Shown one piece after another: positions 1 through 8,093 of a stretch of 64,000 bases of DNA. Both the position numbers and the translations under genes were made by a program. Where the stretch lies: positions 189,006 through 253,005 of the forward strand of contig NZ_LMOR01000003.1 in NCBI RefSeq assembly GCF_001424225.1, given 5' to 3'. The notes under the pieces were generated by a model. That model was not told the origin of the DNA and searched no databases. It was given only the letters and a program-made list of their open reading frames with translations. Position 1 is the first letter of the stretch; the number at the start of each line of letters is the position of its first letter. Source of the DNA: Microbacterium sp. Leaf151 (GTDB taxonomy: Bacteria; Actinomycetota; Actinomycetes; Actinomycetales; Microbacteriaceae).

Positions 1-372
1 GGCCGTCTCCTGCGTCGTGCGCGGGTCCGCGCTCGTGTGTACGGCGACGTCGCCGTACCTGGCCGAGCGTGAGCGGCGTCCGTCGAAGATGTGGATCAAT
101 CGCGGATGCCCGAACGTCGGCAGGCCGAGAAGCGCGGCGGCCGACTCGTGTGAGAACACGGCATCGCGTCGCGCCGTCGCGAACGCATGGACGCGGACGA
201 GATAACGTTCCCATGGGGACAATCCCTCCCACCTGACGCGCGCCGTGTAGACACCGGAACGGACACGGACCAGCCGTTCGTCGCGTGACGGCGGGGGCCC
301 AGAGAGCGGCACACGCGAAGCGAGCACCAACGGCGTCGGCGATGCGCGTAGCGACCGAGGAGTGACATCCAT
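1..372 (-). CDS. AbiEi-antitoxin-like / DUF559-family protein, N-terminal part (runs off left edge)
   Basis: An open frame of 124 codons runs from an ATG at 372 to the window edge without a stop, so the C-terminal half is missing. The protein has the pattern of the type IV AbiEi-antitoxin-like N-terminal domain: a basic segment reading RVRSGVYTARVRWEGL near residues 36-51, then FSHESAAALLGLP at about residues 74-86. The intact gene at 13142 carries the same landmarks. The family often continues into a nuclease-like DUF559 domain, which would lie outside the window. A palindromic repeat sits just upstream at 439-507. The family name is inferred from motifs; the biological role is unknown. An alternative is that the gene is truncated beyond the edge. 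Confidence 0.72.
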   Translation of the reverse strand, partial: MDVTPRSLRASPTPLVLASRVPLSGPPPSRDERLVRVRSGVYTARVRWEGLSPWERYLVRVHAFATARRDAVFSHESAAALLGLPTFGHPRLIHIFDGRRSRSARYGDVAVHTSADPRTTQETA

Positions 373-438
373 GCGGTGAGGGTGGCAGCTTTGTCGGCGT
401 CTCCGGCGGGCCCTGTGGATAACTCCCCCGCCCGCTCA

Positions 439-507
439 CGCGCAAACGCGATTGATGCGCGGAAACACTACGTCGTCACGTTTGCGCGCACGAACTGTGT
501 TTATGCG
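439..507. repeat. Four-arm palindromic intergenic repeat, family B copy 1
   Basis: Two direct motif copies, GCGCAAACG (440-448) and TGCGCGGAAAC (456-466), are followed by two inverted copies, GTTTGCGCGCA (480-490) and GTTTATGCG (499-507). Inner and outer arms can form nested stems. The layout and core motif match the copies at 25853-25921 and 25991-26058, although this copy is more diverged. Confidence 0.7.
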
Positions 508-576
508 TATGGAAACTGGGGGAGACCCAACGTGACTGAATCCCGGTGGCGGATGGATGCCGTGGCACAGTGCGAC

Positions 577-704
577 GCCGGACCGCCGGACCGCCGGACC
601 GCCGGACCGCCGGACCGCAGGACCGCCGGACCGCAGGACCGCAGGACCGCCGGACCGCAGGACCGCCGGACCGCCGGACCGCAGGACCGCCGGACCGCAG
701 GACC
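577..704. repeat. 16-copy tandem array of an 8-bp unit (GCMGGACC)
   Basis: Sixteen contiguous units of GCCGGACC or GCAGGACC fill 128 bp without interruption. The third base varies in the order C C C C C A C A A C A C C A C A. Because the unit is 8 bp, all frames encode a 24-bp periodic peptide rich in P, D, R, T, A and G, which explains spurious open frames here on both strands. The array ends about 200 bp before rplK. Copy-number variation by slippage would be expected for such an array. No coding role is supported. Confidence 0.97.
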
Positions 705-798
705 GCGCCCACGCCGATCAGCTGGACGGGGGAGCGGGGCGGCCGCCACCGTCGCAGGGAGGCGGAGGACGGTGGATGCCGGAGGGTACGGCGTCGCG

Positions 799-804
799 TA
801 TGAT
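799..804 (+). promoter_or_regulatory. Putative -10 box for rplK-rplA
   Basis: TATGAT at 799-804 is the best -10 hexamer between the tandem array and rplK and would give a leader of about 95 nt. The -35 region near 776-781 is poorly conserved, so the assignment is tentative. Confidence 0.4.
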
Positions 805-906
805 GGGGAGGTTGCGTGCGTCAGCGCGTGACGACCGCTGCCCGGAACCGCCGGGTGTGCGGGAGAGAGGGAGCCGCGAGGCCCCCGCTCGAGAGAGGAA
901 AAGGAT

Positions 907-1338
907 ATGGCACCCAAGAAAAAGGTGACCGGCCTGATCAAGCTCCAGATCAAGGCGGGCGCGGCCAACCCCGCGCCGCCGATCGGTCCGGCGCTCGGTC
1001 AGCACGGCGTCAACATCATGGAGTTCTGCAAGGCCTACAACGCGGCGACCGAAGCCCAGCGCGGCAACGTCATCCCCGTTGAGATCACGGTCTACGAAGA
1101 CCGCAGCTTCACCTTCATCCTGAAGACCCCGCCCGCGGCGGAGCTCATCAAGAAGGCGGCCGGGCTTGCCAAGGGCTCGTCCACGCCCCACACGGTCAAG
1201 GTGGGCAAGCTCACCAAGGACCAGGTCCGCGAGATCGCCACCACGAAGCAGCCCGACCTGAACGCGAACGACATCGAGGCCGCCTCGAAGATCATCGCCG
1301 GCACCGCCCGTTCCATGGGCATCACGGTCGAGGACTGA
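907..1338 (+). CDS. rplK: 50S ribosomal protein L11
   Basis: This 143-residue protein has the usual bacterial L11 length and the landmarks [21 protein letters not shown] near the N-terminus and [13 protein letters not shown] in the middle. L11 binds the GTPase-associated centre of 23S rRNA and is needed for the stringent response. A purine-rich ribosome site, GAGAGAGGAAAAGG, lies just before the ATG. It is followed after 11 bp by rplA, the conserved bacterial order. The secE-nusG pair that normally precedes rplK is not immediately upstream here; an antisense AbiEi-like gene and two repeats are found instead. Confidence 0.99.
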   Translation: MAPKKKVTGLIKLQIKAGAANPAPPIGPALGQHGVNIMEFCKAYNAATEAQRGNVIPVEITVYEDRSFTFILKTPPAAELIKKAAGLAKGSSTPHTVKVGKLTKDQVREIATTKQPDLNANDIEAASKIIAGTARSMGITVED

Positions 1339-1349
1339 GGGAGATAACA

Positions 1350-2042
1350 ATGGCTACCAAGTCCAAGGCATTCCGCGCCGCTGCTGAGAAGATCGCGGCC
1401 GACACGTTCTACACCCCGACCGAGGCCGTCGCCCTCGCGAAGGAGACCGGCTCGAAGAAGTTCGACTCGACCGTCGAGGTCGCGCTGAAGCTCTCGGTCG
1501 ACCCCCGTAAGGCTGACCAGATGGTCCGCGGCACGGTCATCCTGCCCCACGGCACGGGTAAGACCGCGCGCGTCATCGTCTTCGCCAACGGCCCCGCGGC
1601 CGAGGCGGCTCTGGCCGCCGGCGCCGATGAGGTCGGTGGCACCGACCTCATCGAGAAGGTCGCCGCCGGCTACACGTCGTTCGACGCCGCCGTCGCCACG
1701 CCCGAGCTCATGGGTCAGGTCGGTCGCCTCGGAAAGGTCCTCGGACCCCGCGGCCTCATGCCGAACCCCAAGACCGGCACCGTGACCCCCAACCCGGCCA
1801 AGGCCGTCGAGGAGATCAAGGGCGGAAAGATCGAGTTCCGCGTCGACAAGCACGCCAACGTGCACTTCGTCGTCGGCAAGGCGTCGTTCACCGCTGAGCA
1901 GCTCGACGAGAACCTCGCCGCAGCGCTCGAGGAGATCGTCCGTCTCAAGCCGTCGAGCTCGAAGGGCCGTTACATCCAGAAGGGCGCCGTTTCGACCACC
2001 TTCGGTCCCGGCATCCCGCTGGACGTCAACGTCATCGCCTGA
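1350..2042 (+). CDS. rplA: 50S ribosomal protein L1
   Basis: This 230-residue protein has the typical L1 length and carries the signature [17 protein letters not shown]1 forms the mobile L1 stalk of the large subunit near the E site and often represses its own operon. GGGAG lies just upstream of the ATG. It forms a two-gene transcription unit with rplK, and a strong hairpin follows the stop codon. The L10 and L7/L12 genes lie 12.6 kb further on rather than next door. Confidence 0.99.
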   Translation: MATKSKAFRAAAEKIAADTFYTPTEAVALAKETGSKKFDSTVEVALKLSVDPRKADQMVRGTVILPHGTGKTARVIVFANGPAAEAALAAGADEVGGTDLIEKVAAGYTSFDAAVATPELMGQVGRLGKVLGPRGLMPNPKTGTVTPNPAKAVEEIKGGKIEFRVDKHANVHFVVGKASFTAEQLDENLAAALEEIVRLKPSSSKGRYIQKGAVSTTFGPGIPLDVNVIA

Positions 2043-2056
2043 CGTCTGCGTCACCC

Positions 2057-2092
2057 GGAAGCCCCGCCGCGCCTCGTGCCGGCGGGGCTTCC
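2057..2092 (+). terminator. Hairpin terminator after rplK-rplA
   Basis: A perfect 13-bp stem pairs GGAAGCCCCGCCG (2057-2069) with its complement at 2080-2092 around a 10-nt loop, 15 bp after the rplA stop. There is no U-tract, as is common in high-GC actinobacteria. Confidence 0.8.
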
Positions 2093-2302
2093 GCATGCTC
2101 TGCCCGATCGCGCGGCACGCGCACCCGCACCGCCCAACCGAAGCGCACCCGCACTCTCAGATCTCCGACCGGCACAGCGGATAGGTGCCTGCGACGGGCT
2201 GCGGAAACTCCGCCTCCGCGCGTCCCCGGCACCGGTCCCCTCGACGGGCTCGACGACCTCCGTCGCCTGACGATCACGTGCCCCGATCCCGCACGAACGT
2301 GC

Positions 2303-2344
2303 AACACGGCGTCATCCGGGAAGAGACCGGCACGCGGCCGTGTT
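2303..2344 (+). other. Stem-loop in the leader of the amino-acid ABC operon
   Basis: AACACGGC (2303-2310) pairs perfectly with GCCGTGTT (2337-2344) across a 26-nt loop containing CCGG elements. It lies 38 bp before the first gene of the transporter. It matches no riboswitch class I recognise and could be chance. The rest of 2093-2382 shows nothing recognisable. Confidence 0.3.
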
Positions 2345-2382
2345 CTGCTTGAGGGCGTCGATCGCGCCTCCCCCACATCACC

Positions 2383-3204
2383 ATGTCTGGAACAGCTATG
2401 CCCCGTCGCCGTTTGACCGTCCTCGCCGCCACCCTGGGCCTGAGCGCCCTCGCGCTGACCGCCTGCAGCGGCGGTGCGACCTCCGAGGCCACCCCGGGAG
2501 CGGGATCCGTGTATGGTCTCGTCTCCGACGGCACCCTGACCGTCGCCACCGAGGGCACCTACCGCCCGTTCTCGTACCACGAGGGCGCGGGCGACCTGAC
2601 CGGCTTCGACGTCGAGATCGCCCAGGCCGTCGGCGAGAAGCTCGGCCTCGAGGTCACATTCCAGGAGACCCAGTGGGATGCCATCTTCGCCGGGCTCGAC
2701 GCGGGACGCTTCGACGTCATCGCCAACCAGGTGTCGATCAACTCGGAGCGTGAAGAGAAGTACACCTTCAGCACCCCCTACACCGTGTCGCGCGGTGTCG
2801 TCGTCACCGCCGACACCGACAACTCGATCTCGAGCTTCGCCGACCTGTCGGGAAAGACCACCGCCCAGTCGCTCACGAGCAACTGGTACGAGCTGGCCAC
2901 CGAGAGCGGCGCCCAGGTCGAAGCTGTCGAGGGCTGGGCGCAGGCCGTCGCCCTGCTCAAGCAGGGTCGCGTGGATGCCACGGTCAACGACCAACTCACC
3001 TACCTCGACTACGAGAAGACGAATAGCCCCACGGGCCTGAAGATCGCCGCCGAGACCGACGACACCTCGGAGAGCGCGTTCGCCTTCAAGAAGGGCCAGG
3101 ACGGCCTCGCCCAGGCTGTCGACGGTGCGCTCGAGGAGCTCCGCGCCGACGGCACGCTCGCTGAGATCAGCGAGAAGTACTTCGGCGACGACGTCACGCA
3201 GTAA
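2383..3204 (+). CDS. Amino-acid ABC transporter substrate-binding lipoprotein (cystine/polar type)
   Basis: This extracytoplasmic receptor feeds the permease and ATPase genes downstream. Residues 1-28 form a lipoprotein signal with lipobox LTAC, Cys28 being the lipid attachment site. The mature part is a family-3 solute-binding fold: GTYRPFSYHE, then LTGFDVEIAQAVGEKLGLE, then RFDVIANQVSI, close to the TcyA/FliY cystine group. Length (273 aa) is normal. A second ATG at 2398 is an equally credible start because it gives a compact MPRRR n-region; neither has a strong ribosome site. The substrate is inferred from similarity pattern only. Confidence 0.9.
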   Translation: MSGTAMPRRRLTVLAATLGLSALALTACSGGATSEATPGAGSVYGLVSDGTLTVATEGTYRPFSYHEGAGDLTGFDVEIAQAVGEKLGLEVTFQETQWDAIFAGLDAGRFDVIANQVSINSEREEKYTFSTPYTVSRGVVVTADTDNSISSFADLSGKTTAQSLTSNWYELATESGAQVEAVEGWAQAVALLKQGRVDATVNDQLTYLDYEKTNSPTGLKIAAETDDTSESAFAFKKGQDGLAQAVDGALEELRADGTLAEISEKYFGDDVTQ

Positions 3205-3336
3205 CGACCCGCTGTAAAGCCCCGCGGATCGATCGTCTCCCGCCCCTAGCGTGGGAGTCGGTCGGTCCGCGTCCGCGTGTGCGCCGGCGTCCGCGGGCAG
3301 GATCCGGGCGGTGCGCCCGCAGGAGGAAGGAGGCCC

Positions 3337-4002
3337 ATGAACGACATCTGGACGTTGATGCTCGATTCGTTCTGGCCGATGGTTCTGGCGGGACTGCGGG
3401 GCACCATCCCCCTGTCGCTGGCCTCGTTCGTGATCGGTCTCGTGATCGCGCTGTTCATGGCGCTGCTGCGCCTGTCGCCCAACGTGGTGCTGTCGGGCAT
3501 CGCCCGGTTCTACATCTCGATCATTCGTGGCACACCGCTGCTGGTGCAGTTGTTCGTGATCTTCTACGGCCTGCCGTCGCTGAACATCACGATCGACCCG
3601 TTCCCGGCGGCGGTCATCGCCTTCTCGCTCAACGTCGGCGGTTACGCTGCGGAGGTCATCCGCGCGGCCATCCTGTCGGTCCCCCGTGGACAGTGGGAGG
3701 CGGCCCACACCGTGGGCCTCTCGCCCGCCAAGACGCTGACGCGCATCATCTTGCCGCAGGCGGCGCGCGTGTCGGTGCCGCCCCTGTCGAACACGTTCAT
3801 CTCGCTCGTGAAGGACAGCTCGCTGGCATCCCTCATCCTGGTCTCGGAACTGTTCCGCCAGGCCCAGAACATCGCCGCCTTCTCCTACGAGTTCATGGCC
3901 GTGTATCTGGAGGCGGCGCTCATCTATTGGCTGTTCTGCCTGGTGTTGTCGTTCGGGCAGAACGCCCTCGAGAAGAGGTTGGACCGCCATGTCGCCCACT
4001 GA
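3337..4002 (+). CDS. Polar amino-acid ABC transporter permease
   Basis: This 221-residue inner-membrane protein is of the HisM/TcyB type. It has several hydrophobic helices and the conserved cytoplasmic loop EAAHTVGLSPAKTLTRIILPQA that contacts the ATPase. The chosen ATG has an exceptionally strong site, AGGAGGAAGGAGG, just upstream; an earlier in-frame start lacks one. The gene lies 132 bp after the binding-protein gene and overlaps the ATPase gene by 14 bp, so the three form one operon. Confidence 0.95.
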   Translation: MNDIWTLMLDSFWPMVLAGLRGTIPLSLASFVIGLVIALFMALLRLSPNVVLSGIARFYISIIRGTPLLVQLFVIFYGLPSLNITIDPFPAAVIAFSLNVGGYAAEVIRAAILSVPRGQWEAAHTVGLSPAKTLTRIILPQAARVSVPPLSNTFISLVKDSSLASLILVSELFRQAQNIAAFSYEFMAVYLEAALIYWLFCLVLSFGQNALEKRLDRHVAH

Positions 4003-4789
4003 GAACCCTCTGCTGCACGTCACGGGGCTCGAGAAGAGCTTCGGGGCGAACCGTGTGCTCGCCGGCGTCGATCTCGAGGTGCGCCGCGGCGACGTGCTCG
4101 TGCTGATCGGACCGTCGGGGTCGGGCAAGACGACGGTGCTCCGCTGCCTGAACGGCTTGGAGACCCCGGATGCCGGAGTCGTGGCGTTCGAGGGAGGGCC
4201 GCGCGTCGACTTCGGGGCGAAGGTCACCAAGCGCGATCGGACGGCGCTCCGCGATCGCTCGGCGATGGTGTTCCAGCACCACAACCTGTTCCCGCACCTG
4301 ACGGTGATCCAGAACGTCATGGAGGGGCCGGTGCAGGCGCACGGCGTCCCTCGGGCCGCTGCAGCGGAGCGGGCCGAGAGGCTGCTCGCCCGCGTCGGTC
4401 TGTCGGAGAAGCGCAACGCCTACCCGTCCGAGCTGTCGGGCGGTCAGCAGCAGCGGGTCGGGATCGTGCGTGCACTCGCGCTCGAGCCGCAGCTGCTGCT
4501 GTTCGACGAGCCCACCAGCGCCCTCGACCCCGAGCTGGTCGGTGAGGTGCTGACGGTGCTCCGCGAACTCGCGAACGAGGGATGGACGATGGTCATCGTC
4601 ACGCACGAACTGGGCTTCGCCCGCGAGGTCGCCGACGAGGTGCTGTTCTTCGACGAGGGCGTGATCGTCGAGCGCGGAGCTCCGTCCGAGCTGCTGCGGC
4701 AGCCGAAGAAGGAGCGCACGCGGCGCTTCCTCAACCGCCTGCTGCGTCCCCTCGACGGCCCCGACCCCGCGTCGGATGACGGGTCTTGA
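3989..4789 (+). CDS. Polar amino-acid ABC transporter ATP-binding protein
   Basis: This 266-residue ATPase energises the importer. Walker A is GPSGSGKT at residues 41-48, the signature LSGGQQQRV is near residue 149, and Walker B LLLFDEPTSALDP follows; the switch histidine is in VTHELGFA. This order and spacing are those of the GlnQ/TcyC group. The start lies inside the end of the permease gene, so translation is probably coupled. Cystine is the most likely substrate class, but other polar amino acids are possible. Confidence 0.96.
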   Translation: MSPTENPLLHVTGLEKSFGANRVLAGVDLEVRRGDVLVLIGPSGSGKTTVLRCLNGLETPDAGVVAFEGGPRVDFGAKVTKRDRTALRDRSAMVFQHHNLFPHLTVIQNVMEGPVQAHGVPRAAAAERAERLLARVGLSEKRNAYPSELSGGQQQRVGIVRALALEPQLLLFDEPTSALDPELVGEVLTVLRELANEGWTMVIVTHELGFAREVADEVLFFDEGVIVERGAPSELLRQPKKERTRRFLNRLLRPLDGPDPASDDGS

Positions 4790-4862
4790 TGCCGGCGGCT
4801 GCACGACCTCCGCGATAGCGCGTCGACGGACGAACCCGCCGCGCGAAGATCACGGCGCGGAG

Positions 4863-4868
4863 TAGCGT
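4863..4868 (+). promoter_or_regulatory. -10 box predicting a leaderless mRNA (nitronate monooxygenase)
   Basis: TAGCGT lies exactly 6 bp before the ATG at 4875, which would place transcription start at the start codon. Confidence 0.5.
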
Positions 4869-4874
4869 CGGAGC

Positions 4875-5918
4875 ATGCGACGCCTCGAAGGTCTGCTCGG
4901 AATCGACACGCCCGTTGTGCTCGGCCCGTTCGGCGGTCTCTCGTCCGTCGCTCTGTGCGCGGCGGTCAGCGACGGCGGCGGTCTCGGATCGTTCGGGCTC
5001 TACGGGTACGCGCCCGAACGCATCCACGACACGATCACCGCGCTGCGCTCGGCGACTCCGGGCCGCATCGCCGTGAACCTCTGGTGGCCCCGAGGCGACG
5101 AGGTCTCACCCGCCGACGTCGACATGGCCCCGTTCCTCCTCGCCGCCGCCCCGCTCTTCGCCGCCGCCGGTGTCACCCCGCCCGCGCCCCCGGCATCGTT
5201 CATGCCGACGCTCGCCGACCAGCTCGACGCGGTCTTCGACGCCCGCCCCGACGTGCTGAGCGTCGTCTTCGGCGTTCCGGATGCCGGCACCCTCACCCGC
5301 GCGAAATCACTCGGTATCCATGTCATCGGAACTGCGACGTCTGTCGCCGAGGCGGTGGCGCTCGAGGCCGCAGGCGTCGACGCCGTCGTCGCGACGGGAT
5401 CGGAGGCGGGGGGACATCGGGTGTCGTTCCTCCGCGACCCCGCGCACTCGCTCGTCGGCACCTTCGCACTGGTGCCCCAGATCGTCGACGCCGTCGGCAT
5501 CCCGGTGATCGCGGCGGGCGGCATCGCCGACCGTCGGGGCGTCGCGGCGGCGTTCGCGCTGGGAGCCGAGGGTGTCCAGGTCGGCACGGCGTTCCTCCGT
5601 ACCCGGCAGTCCGCGGCGACGGACGGCCACCGGGCGGCGATCGGCACGGCCGCCGACACCGACACGGTCTTGACACGGGCGATGAGCGGACGGCTGGCCC
5701 GTGGCATCCCCAATCGCGCGATGCGCGAGCTCGAGGCGTCGGGCATGATCGCACCGTTTCCCGCGCAGAACTGGCTCACCGGGGTGTTCCGTGCCGCCGC
5801 GACCGCGTCGGGTGATGCCGATCTGGTGTCGCTGTGGGCCGGGCAGGCGGCGGCGCTGGCGCGTCTCGACGACGCCGCGGAGGTCCTCGCCGAACTGCGC
5901 GCCGGGGTTCCCGGCTGA
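4875..5918 (+). CDS. Nitronate monooxygenase (2-nitropropane dioxygenase family)
   Basis: This 347-residue FMN-dependent TIM-barrel enzyme is predicted to oxidise alkyl nitronates such as propionate-3-nitronate. Landmarks are an N-terminal segment with PVVLGPFGGLSS, the region VATGSEAGGHRV and the phosphate-binding stretch PVIAAGGIADRRGVAAAFALGAEGVQVGTAFL, cited here by its key residues only. Length fits the family. No ribosome site precedes the ATG, but a TAGCGT box lies 6 bp upstream, suggesting a leaderless transcript. It is a single-gene unit; the real substrate in this organism is unknown. Confidence 0.9.
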   Translation: MRRLEGLLGIDTPVVLGPFGGLSSVALCAAVSDGGGLGSFGLYGYAPERIHDTITALRSATPGRIAVNLWWPRGDEVSPADVDMAPFLLAAAPLFAAAGVTPPAPPASFMPTLADQLDAVFDARPDVLSVVFGVPDAGTLTRAKSLGIHVIGTATSVAEAVALEAAGVDAVVATGSEAGGHRVSFLRDPAHSLVGTFALVPQIVDAVGIPVIAAGGIADRRGVAAAFALGAEGVQVGTAFLRTRQSAATDGHRAAIGTAADTDTVLTRAMSGRLARGIPNRAMRELEASGMIAPFPAQNWLTGVFRAAATASGDADLVSLWAGQAAALARLDDAAEVLAELRAGVPG

Positions 5919-6039
5919 CCACCCCGGCGCCGCCTGGATTTCGCAGCATCGTGACGATCTCGCAGGGTTCTCGCCGAGAGAGGCGAGTTTCGCGTCATCC
6001 TCCGCGTCTCGCGAGCCCGCTCCCGGACGCGGCGCCTGG

Positions 6040-6315
6040 TCAGGCTGTCGCGTGGATCTCGAACCCATCGGGGGGTGTCTCGCTGCTCTCCACGGCGTCG
6101 ACGCGGTCGACCCCCGCTGATGGTGGCCCGACGTGAGCCCAGGCGATCACGGTGTCGACGGTTGTCGCCTCTCCCGCGATGAGCGCCTCGACCGAGCCGT
6201 TTCGACGGTTGCGCACCCAGCCGCGGGCGCCCGCGCGCTGCGCTTCGTTCTGCAGGGCGTAGCGGAAGCCGACGCCCTGCACTCGCCCGTGCACCGTGAT
6301 CGTCACCGCTCGCAT
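6040..6315 (-). CDS. acyP: Acylphosphatase
   Basis: This 91-residue protein has the complete acylphosphatase pattern. It begins VTITVHGRVQGVGFRYAL, containing the phosphate-binding loop and catalytic arginine, and continues with GWVRNRRNGSVEALIAG, containing the catalytic asparagine. It hydrolyses acyl phosphates such as acetyl phosphate in the cytoplasm. The gene stands alone, convergent with the nitronate monooxygenase gene at a distance of about 120 bp. GAGAAT 6 bp before the ATG could be a weak -10 box. Confidence 0.95.
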   Translation of the reverse strand: MRAVTITVHGRVQGVGFRYALQNEAQRAGARGWVRNRRNGSVEALIAGEATTVDTVIAWAHVGPPSAGVDRVDAVESSETPPDGFEIHATA

Positions 6316-6489
6316 ACCGTCATTCTCGCGGACGGTGCGAGGGGCTTTGCGGGTTTGGGGCGGATTCGGCGCTTCGGGGCGGGCGGATTCCGCCGATACC
6401 GCGGAGCGTGCTCGAGCGGCGGATCTGCCCCCGAACCCTGGACCGCGCCCCGACGAGGCGAGGGACGCGATCCGAGCGGCCCCAACGCG

Positions 6490-7137
6490 TCAGTGCGGGA
6501 GCACGAGCGAGAGTGCGATCGCGAACATCACCACGGCGATGACCGCGTCGAGGATCCGCCACGCGCGGGGGGTGTCGAGCCACCGGCCGAGGTAGCGTGC
6601 ACCGAATCCCAGCGCCGAGAACCACGCGAGGCTCGCGATGCAGGCACCGATCGCGAACGCCCAGCGGTCTTCGCCGTGAGTGGATGCCACGGAGCCGAGC
6701 AGGAAGACGGTGTCGAGGTAGACGTGCGGGTTGAGCCACGTGAGCGCGAGGCACGTCAGCACGGTGGCGGTGAGCGTCGTGCGCGTGCGCAGTGCGGTGC
6801 CGCCGGCATCCGTCGTCTCGGGCGTCGCCGTATTCGCCCGCAGGGTCTCGCCGCTGGGGCGCAGGGCCCGCCGAGCCGCGAGCGCGCCGTAGCCGACGAG
6901 GAATGCGGCTCCCGCCCAGCGCACGACCACGATCAGCCACGGAACGGCTTGCAGAACGAGACCGATCCCCGAGACGCCGAGCAGAATCAGCACGGCGTCG
7001 GAGATCGCGCACACCGCGACGACGGCGAGCAGGTGCTCGCGCCGGACGCCCTGCCGCAGCACGAACAAGTTCTGAGCGCCGATGGCGACGATGAGCGAGA
7101 AGCCGAGGCCGAGACCGGCGAGCAGGGGAGTGAGCAC
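6490..7137 (-). CDS. lysE: LysE/ArgO-family basic amino-acid exporter
   Basis: This 215-residue membrane protein of the LysE superfamily has the usual six hydrophobic segments. It begins LAGLGLGFSLIVAIGAQNLFVLRQG and contains LTWLNPHVYLDTVFLLG, the family signature. The family exports L-lysine and/or L-arginine when intracellular levels rise. It is divergent from a LysR-type regulator of the LysG/ArgP group, the classic pairing that confirms the role. The GTG start has a -10-like TAGCGT 6 bp upstream (7144-7149) and no ribosome site, predicting a leaderless transcript. Confidence 0.94.
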   Translation of the reverse strand: MLTPLLAGLGLGFSLIVAIGAQNLFVLRQGVRREHLLAVVAVCAISDAVLILLGVSGIGLVLQAVPWLIVVVRWAGAAFLVGYGALAARRALRPSGETLRANTATPETTDAGGTALRTRTTLTATVLTCLALTWLNPHVYLDTVFLLGSVASTHGEDRWAFAIGACIASLAWFSALGFGARYLGRWLDTPRAWRILDAVIAVVMFAIALSLVLPH

Positions 7138-7143
7138 GTTCCG

Positions 7144-7149
7144 ACGCTA
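7144..7149 (-). promoter_or_regulatory. -10 box of lysE (leaderless)
   Basis: Read on the minus strand this is TAGCGT, with 6 bp between it and the GTG start at 7137. The 69-bp gap between lysE and lysG carries both promoters back to back, and the LysG operator should lie in it. Confidence 0.5.
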
Positions 7150-7194
7150 GGGCGACGCGGTGCACAAGACCAGCTCAAGATTCTGTAGGAACAT

Positions 7195-7200
7195 TAGCAT
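7195..7200 (+). promoter_or_regulatory. -10 box of lysG (leaderless)
   Basis: TAGCAT lies 6 bp before the lysG ATG at 7207, with no ribosome site between them. Confidence 0.5.
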
Positions 7201-7206
7201 CGCTTC

Positions 7207-8091
7207 ATGTCTATCCCGCTCGACCTCGCCCGCACCCTCGCCGTCGTGGTGGAGGAGGGGACACTGGATGCCGCCGCCCGTCGTCTGCACATCACCCCCT
7301 CCGCGGTGAGTCAGCGCATCCGGGCCCTCGAGGATCAGCTGGGGCGGGTCGTGCTCGTCCGCTCCAAGCCCGTGCGCACCACCGAAGCCGGGGATGCGGT
7401 GGTGCGGCTCGCTCGCCAGCTCTCCCTGCTGGAGCACGACGCGCTCGCGGCGATGGGGGCGGAGGGCGGGTCGGTGGCATCCGTGCCCCTCGCCGTGAAC
7501 GCCGACTCGCTCGCCACCTGGTTCCTGCCGCCGCTGGCCCGCGTCGCGGCCCGCCGCCCCGTCGTGTTCGACCTGCACCGCGACGACCAGGATTTCACGG
7601 CGGGACTGCTGGAATCGGGGACGGTCATGGCCGCCGTCACGTCGCGTGAGGCCCCGGTCGCCGGGTGCCGCGTGCGGCGGTTGGGGGTGCTGCGCTACGA
7701 GGCGGTGGCCACGGCGGATTTCGCGACGCGGTGGTTCGCCTCCGGCGCCCACTCGGACGCCCTCGGCGCGGCGCCGGTGGTCGACTTCGACCGGCGCGAC
7801 GACCTCCAGTCCCGTTGGCTCGCCCGTCGAGGTGTGGCCGCGGCGGGGCCACCGCGCCACCGTGTGCCGGCATCCCAGGACTTCGCCACCGCGATCGAAC
7901 TGGGGCTCGGGTGGGGGTTGCTCCCGGGCTTCCAGTCCGCAGCGGGCCTCGCCGCGGGTGCGCTCGTGCGTCTGGGCGAGGACCCCGTCGATGTGCCGCT
8001 GTTCTGGCAGCAGTGGAATCTCACCTCGCCGCTACTCGACGACGTCGCCGACGAGATCGTCGGGGAGGGGCGCCGTGTGCTCGCGGCTTAG
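7207..8091 (+). CDS. lysG: LysR-family regulator of the ArgP/LysG type
   Basis: This 294-residue protein has the LysR architecture: an N-terminal winged helix-turn-helix (TLDAAARRLHITPSAVSQRIRALEDQLGR, residues about 19-47) and a C-terminal effector-binding domain. ArgP/LysG regulators sense basic amino acids and activate the exporter gene. It is divergently transcribed from lysE with 69 bp between the genes, so it almost certainly controls lysE and itself from this interval. It is convergent with, and only 2 bp from, the oxidoreductase gene. Confidence 0.94.
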   Translation: MSIPLDLARTLAVVVEEGTLDAAARRLHITPSAVSQRIRALEDQLGRVVLVRSKPVRTTEAGDAVVRLARQLSLLEHDALAAMGAEGGSVASVPLAVNADSLATWFLPPLARVAARRPVVFDLHRDDQDFTAGLLESGTVMAAVTSREAPVAGCRVRRLGVLRYEAVATADFATRWFASGAHSDALGAAPVVDFDRRDDLQSRWLARRGVAAAGPPRHRVPASQDFATAIELGLGWGLLPGFQSAAGLAAGALVRLGEDPVDVPLFWQQWNLTSPLLDDVADEIVGEGRRVLAA

Positions 8092-8093
8092 GG

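Noticed and set aside
376..968. Several open frames on both strands encoding PDRRTAG-type repeats
   Set aside because: They are translations of the 8-bp tandem array; all frames are open there and none has a ribosome site or continuity beyond the array.
2032..4416. A 794-codon open frame on the minus strand
   Set aside because: It is antisense to rplA's end and the whole amino-acid ABC operon; composition is that of a mirror frame in high-GC DNA.
5935..6030. Possible further four-arm repeat between nitronate monooxygenase and acylphosphatase
   Set aside because: There is a hairpin CTCGCC/GGCGAG but the outer arms do not match well enough to count it.
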